Source: Auricularia sp. M13
Taxonomy: Eukaryota > Basidiomycota > Agaricomycetes > Auriculariales > Auriculariaceae
Length of the DNA: 64,000 bases
NCBI GenBank assembly: GCA_037042915.1
Contig: CM073193.1
Span: forward strand, 1,178,001-1,242,000
Direction of reading: 5' to 3'
Shown here piece after piece: positions 22,191 through 33,241 of this stretch (position 1 is its first letter; every line of letters begins with the position of its first letter). The translations under genes and the position numbers were made by a program. A model generated the notes under the pieces. That model was not told the origin of the DNA. It saw only the letters and a program-made list of their open reading frames with translations, and did no database searches.

Positions 22191-22712
22191 ATTGCCGGAT
22201 GCTTTCCCACGGTTCAGAATTGCACTGGCTGGGCCGGGAAAAAAATCCTGAAGCATAAATCGGCCTAGGCATGTGTTATTTTAGCATATAACTGTTGAAA
22301 ATCTTGATTTTGCGTGTTAAACGTCCTTGATTCCGCCTTGATTCACCCCATTGAGCATCCTTCTGAAGAGCTATCAGGGATATCGGGCCTGAAAGCAAAC
22401 AAAGCCATGAAGATTGAGGTACAGAAAGGTGAGCTGAGCATGACAAGACATAGATCAGCTGTATCCCGATGCTAGAGAGTAGCCAAGGACGTCAAATAGC
22501 AACAACATATAGTAACCAGTGTCAATATGCTGTTTCCAGAGTGCATAGAGGGCTTCAAGTAAGGACAGAGCCAGCAGAAGCACTTGGTAGCAAATGCAGT
22601 TGATGACAATGGAAATGGCCAGTGTTCAGCAACTCATAGCTCCTCATAGCTCATCGTTGGCTCATCGAGTCCGAGGATGCCGGGCCTTCTGCAACCACGG
22701 CCGTCTGGAGGA

Positions 22713-22835
22713 TGATTTGGGGGAGGGAAGATCGGAGCTCGGCGCTGCGCGCCGGCCATCTGGGGGCGGGAGGATCGGAGGTGCGCCCTCTGCGAGGGCG
22801 CGATGTGGGGGGCGGAGGATCGGACCTATATCGGG
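22713..22835 (+). repeat. G-rich repeated motif, cluster 2
   Basis: Three units of the type ATNTGGGGGNGGGAGGATCGGA (near 22713, 22758 and 22803), each ending GATCGGA. G runs of 5-6 could form G-quadruplexes. Confidence 0.65.
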
Positions 22836-22984
22836 ATAAGCCGGGGGCCTCACGGGCTGCAAATGTCGGCGAGCGCGTCGAATCAGCGCGGGTCGGATTC
22901 GGTTCCCAAACGAGGCAGGCCGGCGTGAGCAGGCCGGCGAGGACACAGTTGAGCAGGGTTTCGCCATAACCAGGCGCTGTCGAC

Positions 22985-23080
22985 AGCGTTGTGGTTGGGA
23001 AGCAAAGGCCGGCTATCGGACCGGGATTTTGAGCGATCGAGCGACCGGAAGTATATGATACTTGTCCTCCCATTTCGCCT
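22985..23080 (+). promoter_or_regulatory. Dispersed promoter-like module, copy 4
   Basis: Blocks ATCGGACCGGGATTTTGAGC, GATCGAGCGACCGGAAGTAT and ATGATACTTGTCCTCC. It lies about 55 nt upstream of the ATG of a GS-HQR N-terminal remnant. Confidence 0.6.
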
Positions 23081-23135
23081 CAAGCTTACACGCATGCTCG
23101 CCCGCGCCCGCGCACCCATTCTACGCACCCTGAAG

Positions 23136-23195
23136 ATGTCGCGCGACGTCTCCACCCAAGCGGACATCTCCAAGTCCAAGTTTCAGACCTCGTGA
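23136..23195 (+). pseudogene. GS-HQR first-exon remnant
   Basis: Reads MSRDVSTQADISKSKFQTS then stop. This is the conserved N-terminus of the GS-HQR family with its normal promoter-like module in front, but nothing of the rest of the gene follows; a helical-domain gene begins instead at 23539. It is an orphan first exon. Confidence 0.65.
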
Positions 23196-23450
23196 GTATC
23201 TGATCACGTTATCCTGTTATTGCTCACGATTCATGCTATTTTCTATCTGCGGCATCGCAGTTGCCTGTGGCAGTGGCCAGGACAGCGAGGCAGGCGCGTG
23301 AATGGATTCTTCCCCGGGAAACTATCACGCGGCGCCTACCGCTATCGCCCGTGCCTCACCGTCTGCTACCGGCAGGCGTTCGTTTCGGCCCTGGCGGTGG
23401 CTTCCAGCACGCACCCATGCAGCATGTATCGGGATTCTGGCGACGCTCTC

Positions 23451-23468
23451 CCCAATGGGGTATAAATA
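23451..23468 (+). promoter_or_regulatory. CCAAT/TATA core promoter of paralog 3
   Basis: CCAAT followed by TATAAATA at 23461-23468, about 70 nt upstream of the ATG at 23539. Confidence 0.6.
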
Positions 23469-23538
23469 CGTATGGCGACACGTTCACATCCTGCCCTTCG
23501 ACGCAGCTGACCCACGGCGGGTATCATTCCCAGCTGCT

Positions 23539-25154
23539 ATGCCCATCGTTGCGTTCACTTTCGGGTCCTTCGGGGACATCGTCGCCATTCTCCAGCTGGC
23601 CTCGCAGCTGCGCGGACAGCTGCACGACGCCAGTGGCACCTCCGCACAAATTCGCGGGCTCATCACCGACATCGACGTCTTCATGCGCGCCATGCACCAG
23701 ATCCGCGGCATCGTCGACCGCCGCGGGCGCGAGCTGCCGCCCGACGTCGTCAATGGCATTGAGCATGCGCTCTCCTGCTGCAAGACCGACTTGGAGGCCG
23801 TGGCCCGCAAGACGATGGCTTTCCAGAGGAAGATCACCCGCAGCACTGGAGCGGCAGGAGCGGCATTGTGGCGGGAGCTGTGGGCCGTCACCGCGTGGAG
23901 CATACTGGGCGGCAGCGCGGAGGTCGATGCGCTGAGGACTCGGCTCCGGGACCATGTGAATCTGATGCAGCTCTACCTATCCCTGGCACAGAGGCGAGCA
24001 CAGCTTTGTCCCTATATCACACGGCGTCTCATAGCGCACAGTCATGGCCAGACAGAAATACGCGACGTTCTGCGCCAGCAGCATGTTGCACTCGATCGTT
24101 TGGCCAGCGTTGTTGAGGCCGTCCAGCCGCCCTTCGGCATGAGGACGCCGTCATTTCATTTCCGCGATACAGAGACCGGAGAATTTTATCTGCCATGTGC
24201 TCATACGTCGCCACAGGTGCGATGATGTCGCTCTGCGGACTTGTGCGCTGTCTCACACGAGCGACAGCGCCTCGAGGATCTCTTCACCGCATTGGCTAGT
24301 TTCAGGATATATAGTGGGGTCAGCCTCAGCAGCGAAGATCCTGTATGGGATACTGGTCGGCTCGAAGGCCGCGAACATAGTTTCCAGGAGACAGTCTAGT
24401 ATGCACTTTATACCAATTTGATGATTTTCCGCCTCTAACGAAAGTCTAGTATCACGGCTGCCGACCTCAGGATAACCTGTTTCTTTTTCCTCGACTGCGG
24501 GCATTGGCATGTTCTTGTTGGCGCGCGCTGCATGTGGACATCCGAGCCTGCGGCGCCCGAGATACAACACGTCCTTAAGCTCCTGTTGGAACGACGGCAC
24601 ACCATTGGTGCTCAGTGCACCTGCGACGGAATGCACTGTGACCTCCGATTTCAAGACAGACTATTTACGAAGGATCTATGTCGCATTTGGATTATGTTAT
24701 ATGGCACCGCAACAAAACAGTGGATGAGGCGTATGCGGAACCCATTTCCATATCAGGTACTCATGGGCTGTGCATACCCTTTCCTCGAGCTCAGTAGCCC
24801 GTACGTTGCGGTATTACGCGCATGCAGAACTGATATTCATATGGGGGATTCATGGACTGTAGCATTTACTGCCAGCTCAGGGACCCGTATGTTGCAGTAT
24901 TACGGTCCCACAATTCTCATCAATCCAGCAGGAATACAGATTTATCCAAATACTTTCTCCGTCTCGAGAAAGAATACGCAGACCGATTCCGATATTTGGA
25001 CTCGTCATGGATTACCGACAAGATGGTTTCGGCCGCAGAGCACGCCCCCTCAGCGACGGGTTACGAACAGAGAGAAAAATATTCAAAACTGCGGGTTAGG
25101 GACAAAGACGGAATGGTGAGCTGTCCGATTACCTCGACTTGCGGGTTGAGTTAG
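23539..25154 (+). CDS. Helical N-domain protein, paralog 3
   Basis: The certain part is 23539-24216: MPIVAFTFGSFGDIVAILQL, GLITDIDVFMRAMHQIRGIV, LPPDVVNGIEHALSCCKTDL, WRELWAVTAWSILGGSAEVD, then GQTEIRDVLRQQHVALDRLA and FHFRDTETGEFYLPCAHTSP, ending at a GTGCGA donor after Gln. The ATG was chosen by match to the paralogs; the longer upstream frame has no homology. The short intron seen in paralogs 2 and 4 corresponds here to a 45-nt stop-free stretch (near 23996-24041) whose expected GT donor is GC. The 3' part is less sure: HVLKLLLERRHTIG (near 24555) matches RIFKALVERKHSIG in paralog 4, and LSKYFLRLEKEYADRFRYLD (near 24940) looks coding. Exon joins there were not resolved. Cytosolic, role unknown. 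Confidence 0.6.
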
Positions 25155-26300
25155 ATTGATTACTGCCTAGACGACTGTCGTGTCGGTTGGGCATGCAGCG
25201 GACCTGTTCAAGATGCTGATTTGAAGAGTTCATATTACGTACCGGATGCGATTCAAAGGCGGAATAGCTAGCAGGGTTGATAACGCACGTACATAGGGAT
25301 CAATAATGGACGGCTCAGACACGCGTGGGCGCCGAGACTGGAGGTCATTTCAAGTCAGCGCGCACGCAAGGGACAGCATGAGAGATGAAAGATGCACGAA
25401 ACAGAGGGCGAAGCGTGATCACTCAGGGCAGTTGCAGCGGCGGGGCACGTGCCCCGGTGTCGCGCTGGTCGACGCGTGTATACGTATGCCACGCACAATA
25501 GAGCAGGCCCTCAGCCAGCTGGACACAGGGAACTCAGGTTAGAGAACTTATGGACTGCCGGAATGGAAAACGAGGCGGGAAGCAGAGCGAGAAAGGGCAG
25601 GCGGGAAGTCACGGAATGGAGCGCGGGCAGGAATACGGCGAAGATAGAGGCCATTCGGGAACAGACGGACGGTGGGCTGTCAAAAATGCCGGAAACATTA
25701 TATGCAGGACGGCGACAGCTCATGGTCCCAGCTGTCCATTGGTAGGCGGACGGGCGGCTGAGCGCTGTCGAGGCTGACGGTCAGTTGAGCGAGACTTGCA
25801 AGGTCGACGAGCGATCCAGTAATGTACGCAGGCGAGGAGGACGGTGACCAGGTGCATGCAGCGTGAGAATAAATGACGAGGAAACGGAAACAGCAGAAAC
25901 GGCAGCGCCAGGTTTTTGCACGTGCGCCGAGAAAGCAACTGACGGGGGGGGAGGGGATCAGAGAGCAGTCTAGAGTACGAGTAGCAATTGCGGGCCACAA
26001 TTGAGCACCTCGAGGACAGATTTCTGCGCGCGATACAGTACTGTATTTAGCGGCAAGGAACATGCAGTGCACGTTGCAGCTCCCGAAGATTGCGGCAGGT
26101 CAGGACACGGGGTACGAGAAAGGAGATACAGTATGGCGTGACCAGAAAGCAGAACCTCGAGCTCTGTCAGGGTGCAGGGAGCCTAGGATGACGTGGGGTC
26201 GGGCGGTACGCAATTTAGCGCCTGCATATTCGACGCTTGAGCGTCAGAGTTATGGAAAGTAGAAGGAACCAGGCACGGTGCCGTCGCGTCGCACGCAGAA
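25155..26300. other. Intergenic stretch, no gene recognised
   Basis: Only short, low-complexity frames on both strands. No repeat family, RNA gene or domain seen. Confidence 0.45.
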
Positions 26301-26304
26301 GAGC

Positions 26305-26435
26305 CAGGATGTCGTGGTCAAAGTCCAAGAGCAACCGCCGGAACACTCGGACCGGGATCGCCCAGCCGCGCAGCTGAGCGATCAAGCGCCCGTCCAGCCG
26401 GAAGTATATGACGCTTGACCTCCTGCGCTCACCAG
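26305..26435 (+). promoter_or_regulatory. Dispersed promoter-like module, copy 5
   Basis: One of the best-preserved copies: GTCGTGGTCAAAGTCCAAGA, CTCGGACCGGGATCGCCCAG, GAGCGATCAAGCGCCCGTCC, CCGGAAGTATATGACGCTTG, CTCCTGCGCTC. It precedes GS-HQR pseudogene 3 by about 20 nt. Confidence 0.65.
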
Positions 26436-26455
26436 CCCCAGCCCGTCCCCTGACG

Positions 26456-27350
26456 ATGTCGCGCGACGTGTCGACCCAGGCGGACATCTCCAAGCTCAAC
26501 TTCCACGGCGCCGACGGCTCCTTCCAGCGCGCCCGCTCGGCGTTCATTGATGTGTGACTTATTCATGTCCTTTGGCGCGATGCTGATGTGGTGTCGCAGC
26601 ATGGGCAACGCGCGCGTTGATCGTGCGTGCACAAGCTCGAAAGGCCTGGACGCGCACAGCTGTGTGACCGGATGCGAGTACGGCTGACCGTTCACCGGCG
26701 CCAAGGCGACCCGCACGAGCGCGGATGCATGTCAAAGACACGCGGGCAGGTGCGTTATGCGCGCCGGATGCGCGAAATGCCGACGCATATTTTTGCAGGT
26801 TCACGGTGCAGGTGCTGTGGGACACGCTCGACCTTTACCGCCATACTGCCGCCCGAGAAGGCAGCGCTCGAACTTTACCCCGAGGACCTGTGCGGGTGGG
26901 TGTATTCGGACGTTAACAGTGCGCAGCCCATTCCATTCCTGCGCGCGCTCTGTGCTGACGAAGGGTTGCGACAGATGGGGTGTACAGCTCGGGCTTCGCG
27001 GCGACGCAGGAGGCATACGAAGCTGCTGTGACCAAGCTCTTGGCGGTGCTCGATAGGCTGGAGGGCATGCTATCCAGCGGCCGCCTGACCGAGGCGGGCG
27101 TCCGGCCTGTCGCGTTCGTACGCTCATCTTCCCCCGCGGCTGCCTGCTGCATGGCGCGCTGACGACGCGGCGCCAGATTCTCGTCGATCCCTTCTACGCT
27201 CGCCATTCCAATTGCATCCTGGTTCCACGAAAATGCTGACGCTCGACGGACGTGGATGAAGAACGTGTACTGGACGGAGGACACCTTCACGACCTCGACC
27301 AACTTCAACCGCACCAAAACGCATTATTATTAGGGCCATCCGCATGTGCG
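26456..27350 (+). pseudogene. Glutathionyl-hydroquinone reductase (Xi GST) pseudogene 3
   Basis: Starts MSRDVSTQADISKLNFHGAD; FQRARSAF follows. Then ATRALIV-like sequence near 26608, FTVQVLWDTL near 26800, LPPEKAALELYPEDL near 26846, WVYSDVNS, TQEAYEAAVTKLLAVLDRLE and GMLSSGRLTEAGVRPVAFVR; finally MKNVYWTEDTFTTSTNFNRT and KTHYY. The active-site exon is absent, about 12 residues before WVY are deleted, and the Trp codon after HYY is TAG (near 27332). The middle part (KLLAVLDRLEGML, LTEA) is better preserved than in pseudogenes 1 and 2, so this copy split off separately. Not functional. Confidence 0.75.
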
Positions 27351-29990
27351 TAGACTTCTAGATCTGCTTCGACTGGTGCTGCCCTTTGGCGCCACCGCTA
27401 TTCTTTCTTTCCTAGCCATTTACCCGCGTTTCGAGCTCCCGGTTGCACGTGCGCGAGCAGCGTTCCTTCCTTCGTTCTTGTACCCCGCGTACAAGGCCTT
27501 ACCTTCGTCCTCTGTCCCTTCCGCTTCCATCTTCATGCTCCTGCTCGCAATTCTGCCTACCCACCCCTTTTCTTGCCCTTTCATTCTCTGCGCCGTTGAA
27601 CCCGCTCTCCCATTCGCCGCGCTACGCCGGCCAGGAGAACCTGGTGCCCTCCCTTTTCCCAATCCGTCTTGCGTGCGCGCGCTGGGATCCTGGACTCCAA
27701 ATCCGTCGCAGCATTCGCGCGGGCTTGCTCACGTCTTGCGCGCTTGCACGCGGAGCATGCAGCCTGCGCCGCGTGTTCGTTCCGAGACGCGGGGGGGTGC
27801 CCGCTATATTATGGCTGACGACATCGCGAGCGGACGGAGGGCGTACGCAAGCACAGATGCACCGTGGGCAGGGCGATGGTGGGCGGACACGAGCGTAGAC
27901 CGGACGGCGGACGCAGCCTTCACGCGGGCGTATGCGACGGCGCGCGTGGCGTACGCGGGCACAGACGGACGCCGCCCGTGGTCAAACGCGGGTCGTCTGC
28001 TGTGCGCAGTCAGATGGCGCGCCTGTGCAGACGGCGTTCGTATGCAGGCGCACACAGGCAGCGGTCGTATGCAGGCGCAGATGCCGGGTCGTTTGCTGTG
28101 CGCAGTCGGAACGACGCGCGTATGCTGGCGCAGACGGACGGTGCGCTTCTGCGGGCTCAGACAGACGGCGGGCGTGCGTGAGCGCAGACAGGCGGCGAGA
28201 GTACGCGAGCGCAGACGCGCTGTGGGCTGTGCAGTCGCAGACAGGCGTACGGGAGTCGTGCTGCTGTACGCGCCCTCCCCGCGTTGACGGACACGCGCGC
28301 TGTGTTCAGCCGGGGTCGGTGTACGCTCCGTTCGGTCTGCTCTTCGCATGCTAGTGCATCTGGACGGTCGTCCCCCCGACTTGGGCTCGCCAGAGAGGCC
28401 GATTGCGGCTGACGGGTCGCCCTGGTTCTCCTGCCGCCGGAGTCTCGACGCGCATGTCTGGCTCCGACACTCGCGCCTGCCGCTGACGGAGGCGCCCTCC
28501 GGTGCTTATGCACATTGCGCTCGCGAGCGTTCGTGCGCGTGGACTTGTTCGCGCCTCCCACTGGCCAGTCGAGGCGCGCACGTTTGGATGGACGCAGTTT
28601 GGCTCGGCGCGATGCCGGCAGATGGCGTCGCTGGCGCGAGCGTCGAAGGCGGCCTTCCCGTGCGCGCCTGCACTGCGTGGCCCGATCTCTCTCTGCAACG
28701 CGCAGTCGGCATCGGCAAGCCGCGGCGGCGGTGGGTTTGGCTGTCGTACGCTCGATACCGCGCCCGCTGCTGCAGTTGTCGGTTTCGCCCCGTTCACTTT
28801 CGCGCGCGTCGCCGTCTTGCTCTCTGCGCACTGCTGCTTGTTTCCGATTCGCGCCGTGCGAGCTCGCTTGCGTCCTGTGTATCTAGCGCGGCAGCGCACT
28901 TCTTGGCGTACAACTGGTGGGCTCCCGACTTGCTTCTGCGCGGCAGGTGGCCGGGTGGGCGTCACGGCCTCGCGATGGACGTCAACGCGCAGGTCGTGGC
29001 CGTGTGTTCTGCCTCGAGGATGTAGGCGCGCATGCCGCCGCCGGTCGCCGTGGGCTCGCGGTGACGGTGGACGTCGGTACGTCTTGCATTGGCAAACGTC
29101 ACGATCCGCATGCGTAATAGGATGGATACAGCTGAAGGGCCTCCCATTCGCATGGCACGCGCGAGCTGTCCGACGCGCACGCCGTGGGATCTGACGCGCA
29201 CCCAGCATCCGCAGTGCCGCTGTGCGTTATTCCTATTCGCTCTGTCTCTGCTAGCGTGGGCGTGGCACCGGATGGTAGGGAGAGGCTTCGCGTGGGCATG
29301 GGCTCTGTGAAGTCCCTCCGTGCTGACCTGCTCCCCGCGTGCCCTGCATCCGACGTTGCCTCTTCATTCCGCTGGGGTCCTTCTGCGCACCTTTTGCCTG
29401 CGGAGACCCGCTTGTCGCTGCTCCTTATCGCCCACTTGCACCTCTGGCTCTCCGTTCGTCTTCGTCTTGGTTTTCTGTCGCACACGTTTGCTATTTCCTC
29501 CTCCGCCCGCCCGATTTCGCGTCTCACGTGCGTTCCGCTCTCCGTAGATCAACTCGACGTACATCGTGGCCGTCGGGCGTGTGCCGCACATCCAACCGCT
29601 CTATATCTGAAGATGCGGTGCCCGAGAAGAACGAATGTGTATCGAAACAATGCCAACTCGAATGCAAATGTAACTCTGCCTGTACAAGAGCGCGAGTGTA
29701 TGCTACGCGCTGAAATCAAGATCGTTGTCCGTATGGACCTCGGCACGGTGCATCCTCCATCGATGCGGGAGTGAGACCTTCTTTTGAACTTCGCACTGCG
29801 AACGGCTGCGATGCGGGTGAACAGGTTAGTCGGCGGTAAATGCGCCTGCAGGCCCGCGTCATTCGGCAAGAATCCCACTGCTGTTGGAGATAGTGCGATG
29901 CCAACGGATTCAATCCAGCAAGGCAAGTGAGTACCCTTCGATGCCTAGTCCTAACTCTTCGGGCTGACTGATCGCCGCACGTCCAGGATG
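27351..29990. other. GC-rich stretch, no gene recognised
   Basis: Several long overlapping frames exist on both strands, but they are Arg/Ala/Pro-rich shadows of biased composition with no domain. A degenerate repeat zone lies at about 27810-28250. Confidence 0.45.
27810..28250. repeat. Degenerate GC-rich repeat zone
   Basis: Short motifs recur imperfectly, such as GCGCAGACGGACG, CACAGACGGACGCCG, CGTATGCAGGCGCACACAGG and CGTATGCAGGCGCAGATGCC, with spacing of about 25-45 nt. Looks like a decayed minisatellite. Confidence 0.5.
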
Positions 29991-30375
29991 CTATAACCCG
30001 TTGACTGTCAATTTACGCGCTGTCGCACCGCGTGTCCGGTCCTATTGCAAGCGGAGCGGAATACGCTGCAGGTCCGCTAAAGGTTCCACTTCACCTCTTG
30101 CCATGGGTCGACTCCGCATTCCTGAGAACTCTGTTCCAGTGGTCTTCGGACGGGCCATTCCAATTCAATGGCAGCCTGCAGCTGTTGTCTTTCTATTCTT
30201 AGCGTGCCGGGAATCGCTGCCCGCTGTTGTTGTCCTTGCGGTGCCTGCCTCGTTCTCAGGAATCCCGCTCGTCCGCTGCCGCCGTTGCGTCCCGATCTTT
30301 GGGAGGACTAAAGAGTTGCTTTGCACTCCGCGCCGCGTCTGACTCACCCAGCGGATTTTCGCCCGGCCTCTCAGC

Positions 30376-31950
30376 ATGCCCGTCGTAGCATTCGCCTTTG
30401 GCTCGTTCGGCGACATCGCGAGCGTTGTCAAGATCGCGTGGGAGCTTAGGGAAGCACTGAGCGACGTCACCGGCGCCTGGAGCGAGATGCAAACGCTCGT
30501 CGAGGATCTCAGTGCGTTTTCGCGCGCGCTGCAATCCGTGGACCTGGCAGTGAAGGTGCGGTGCATTCGCCCTGATGTGCACAACGCGATCGCATGTGTG
30601 CTGGAGAGTTCGCGAAAGGCGCTGCGGGGCATGCAAGCGCGCATCCACGGGCTTCAGGCGAAGATTACGCGCGCTAAGGGCGCCGCTGTGTGGCGGCAGT
30701 ATTGGACTGTCGCGGCGTGGAGCATTCTCGGAGGGCGTGCGGAAGTCGACGTGCTCAGAGCTCGGCTGTTCGAGCAGCTTGGTGTTATTCAGACGCTGTT
30801 GGCCGTCTCTGAATGGTGAGATGCCTCATATTGCTTCGTTGCCTTGGACATTGCGACTTATGACGGTGAATAGCTACGACCAAGATGCAGTTGCGAGGTC
30901 GCTTGAGAGACAGGGGGCTACGATCCACCAGGTGTATACTGCGATGCACGATATCCAGCTTAGATTCGACGTCGGCATGCCGGTTTTCCATTTCCACGAT
31001 GACCGGACGGGGACGTACTACCAACCTTTCGCCCGCACATCCATCCAGGTGAGTCTTTCCGTTGATAATGTGAGGATCATGTGTTCATGCAGCCTTCCGA
31101 TAGCGCTTGTGCGATTTGTACCAAGCCGTCAACGAGTCGCCGCTCGAGCTCCACATCCCTCAGTCAAGTCAAGGCTTTTCTAAAACGATTTCGTGTGTGA
31201 AAACGTGGAAATCAGACTTTCTGATACTGAGGCAGTTGCCCAGCTTACTGCGACGATGTCAAGCAAACGTGGCCCCTTGCCTATTCGACGTGAACTGTTT
31301 CTTCTTCAAAGAGGCGGCCTTCGGCGAGTGGCAAGTCGTCTTGGGCTTCCCTCTTCTTGACCAATCGAACGTACGCAATCTCGCGACGTGCCTCCGTATC
31401 TTCAAGGCCCTGGTCGAGCGCAAGCACTCCATTGGCGTGACGGCATCCACTGCCATGTCCGCTTTCAGCGCGAAATCCAAACTAGTAGGTACCAGCGGCA
31501 GTGCCTGGAGTGATATTCCGCAGCTGCTGCAATCGTTTTTTGGAAGGCCGTTCGGTCGTATGGCAATTTGGAGGGGATGTATCGCAGCTGGGACCGCGTT
31601 CGTAGGGGGATCGAGCGAGAGCTCACGCTGTGTCCCGATCCCTGAGTTCGCTGGTATATATCAGAAGGACTGCTCATCTCCGCTTCAGAGAGCACGTACG
31701 GAACGCTATTCTCCCCCTCCTGCGAGCGTATGATCAGCCCGACCTCGACGACATGGTTCGGCTTTTCGAATCCGCGCCGAAGTTGGCTCGTCCAGATGGA
31801 CTGCAGAACCCGGGACCTCGGGAAAAGGTGGCTTATTCTTGTGAGATTTATCGGGCAGAATTGACTGACAGGTCTCCCAGACGCTCTTGGATGAGCGAGG
31901 CTGGCGGGCATGGCACCACAATCCAGTTTTGCGGTTTTGGGATCTGATCT
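30376..31950 (+). CDS. Helical N-domain protein, paralog 4
   Basis: Exon 1 (30376-30815) starts MPVVAFAFGSFGDIASVVKI and includes VWRQYWTVAAWSILGGRAEV and LLAVSE. Intron 30816-30873 (GTGAGA ... AATAG). Exon 2 (30874-31048) reads YDQDAVARSLERQGATIHQV and FHFHDDRTGTYYQPFARTSI, ending at GTGAGT. This matches paralogs 2 and 3 domain for domain. Downstream candidate exons include YQAVNESPLELHIPQSS, the segment RIFKALVERKHSIGVTASTA (homologous to paralog 3 near 24555), and LPLLRAYDQPDLDDMVRLFE (near 31710). I could not fix their junctions, so the C-terminus is approximate. No enzyme motif is visible. Likely cytosolic. Confidence 0.6.
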
Positions 31951-31999
31951 AGGTTGCTTGTGTGTGAGACTTTGCATACAATGGCTGATTTAGACGTAT

Positions 32000-33069
32000 C
32001 GAGACTGGGGATTCATTGGATTACATTGAGACGTCCTGGTTCACCGTCTAGACGTATGCTCGGCACGGAAATCTTTACGGGGGCAGGAAACCCAGCGATC
32101 AATATTAATGGTGTGCGCGTCAGGGATGCGTGCGAAGCGAGAGGCACGGGAACAGACCTGCTGCCAGTGGTGCGACCTCATACTGTACTCCTTCCCCGCG
32201 GCTGCGATCCACGCACCGACCGGGCTGTTGGTTCTAACTAGGAACGATTGTCTTCCTACGTGAGAGTCGGCCAAGGAGACTAGCTGTTGGTCGACGAGAC
32301 AAATCCTGTGTCCTTTCAACGTTAATAATGGGCGAGGGAAGAGTACGCTGAGTGGGTGGGAAACTCCAGCGGGTCGCGAGAAACTCCAGCGGGTCGCGAG
32401 ATAAGTAGGAGCTCTCACGTTTGTATGTCCTTGAACACAGCAAAGCGGAACACGGGTACTGCGCGCCATGGCTGGGTTCGCAGTGCGCCCGTGTAGAGCA
32501 ATTCGCAGCTACGACGTTCGGGCGCCCAGACACCTCGAGGTGACGCACTTTACTCGCCAGGCGAGTAACAACTCTGGCCGTTACAACGCTGCGATGCTCA
32601 CCCGTGCATTCCCGTTGCTGAAGTCCCGGAATCCGCGCCGTGGAGATCAGACTGGGAGAGTGAGTCGCTGAGCGGCAGTCTTCCTTCGAGCGAGCAGAAC
32701 CCTCTCGCAACTGGGGCTAGCGAGAATGCGGGAGTGAGCGCTCTGTCAGTGCCGGGAAGTCAGTGAAAGCGTCGCGTGTCATAGGAAAATCCAATACCCG
32801 GCTGCGAGAGTTCGTTTTGGGCTTCGCAATGCAACGTCTCGAGGAGATTAATCGTCAAGCTACAACTGGAAAAGAGGAATTGGACGTTGTATACAGTTCA
32901 CAGAGTTGAGGTTCTGGAATGCTGCGACGCAATCAAGACGCAATCGAGAGTAAGTGCAGCAAGTCCAGGCCGCGTCAAGTCGAGAGCAGCTCGGATTCCT
33001 AAAAAGAAAACGCAGGAGCATCGCTGCGGTTTGGCCCTGGCGCTGGCGTCCGCCCACGGTCGTAGTCTG
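32000..33069. other. Intergenic stretch, no gene recognised
   Basis: Apart from the 20-bp direct repeat I see no coding region, RNA gene or repeat family here. Confidence 0.4.
32361..32400 (+). repeat. Perfect 20-bp direct repeat, two units
   Basis: AAACTCCAGCGGGTCGCGAG at 32361-32380 is repeated exactly at 32381-32400. Confidence 0.95.
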
Positions 33070-33155
33070 GTCGTTGTCAAAGACGGAGATCAAGTGATGT
33101 CGGAGTCGCCCGGGCCGGAAATATTGACGCTTGCCTTCCTCCGCTCAGCTCGCCG
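33070..33155 (+). promoter_or_regulatory. Dispersed promoter-like module, copy 6
   Basis: GTCGTTGTCAAAGACGGAGA, TCGGAGTCGCCCGGGCCGGA, AATATTGACGCTTGCCTTCC and TCCGCTCAGCTCGCC keep the block order of the module. It lies about 90-170 nt upstream of the F-box gene start at 33242 and may serve as its promoter. Confidence 0.5.
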
Positions 33156-33241
33156 TTCCTCTAAGCCATATTCATTGCGCGACAAGGCTGGAGCTCTAAC
33201 GTGGAAAGAATCATCTCTCAGCCAGGGACGCCTTCGAAGAC

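Larger units (their letters stand above)
20724..22980. other. Gene-poor stretch with small repeats
   Basis: No domain-bearing frame on either strand over about 2.2 kb. It contains a 25-bp tandem repeat near 21209, the near-perfect palindrome at 21868-21910 and G-rich repeated motifs near 22110-22190 and 22713-22835, listed separately. Confidence 0.5.

Noticed and set aside
28351-29208. Long minus-strand open frame of 285 codons
   Set aside because: It overlaps equally long plus-strand frames in very GC-rich DNA, is Arg/Ala-rich and shows no domain; typical composition artefact.
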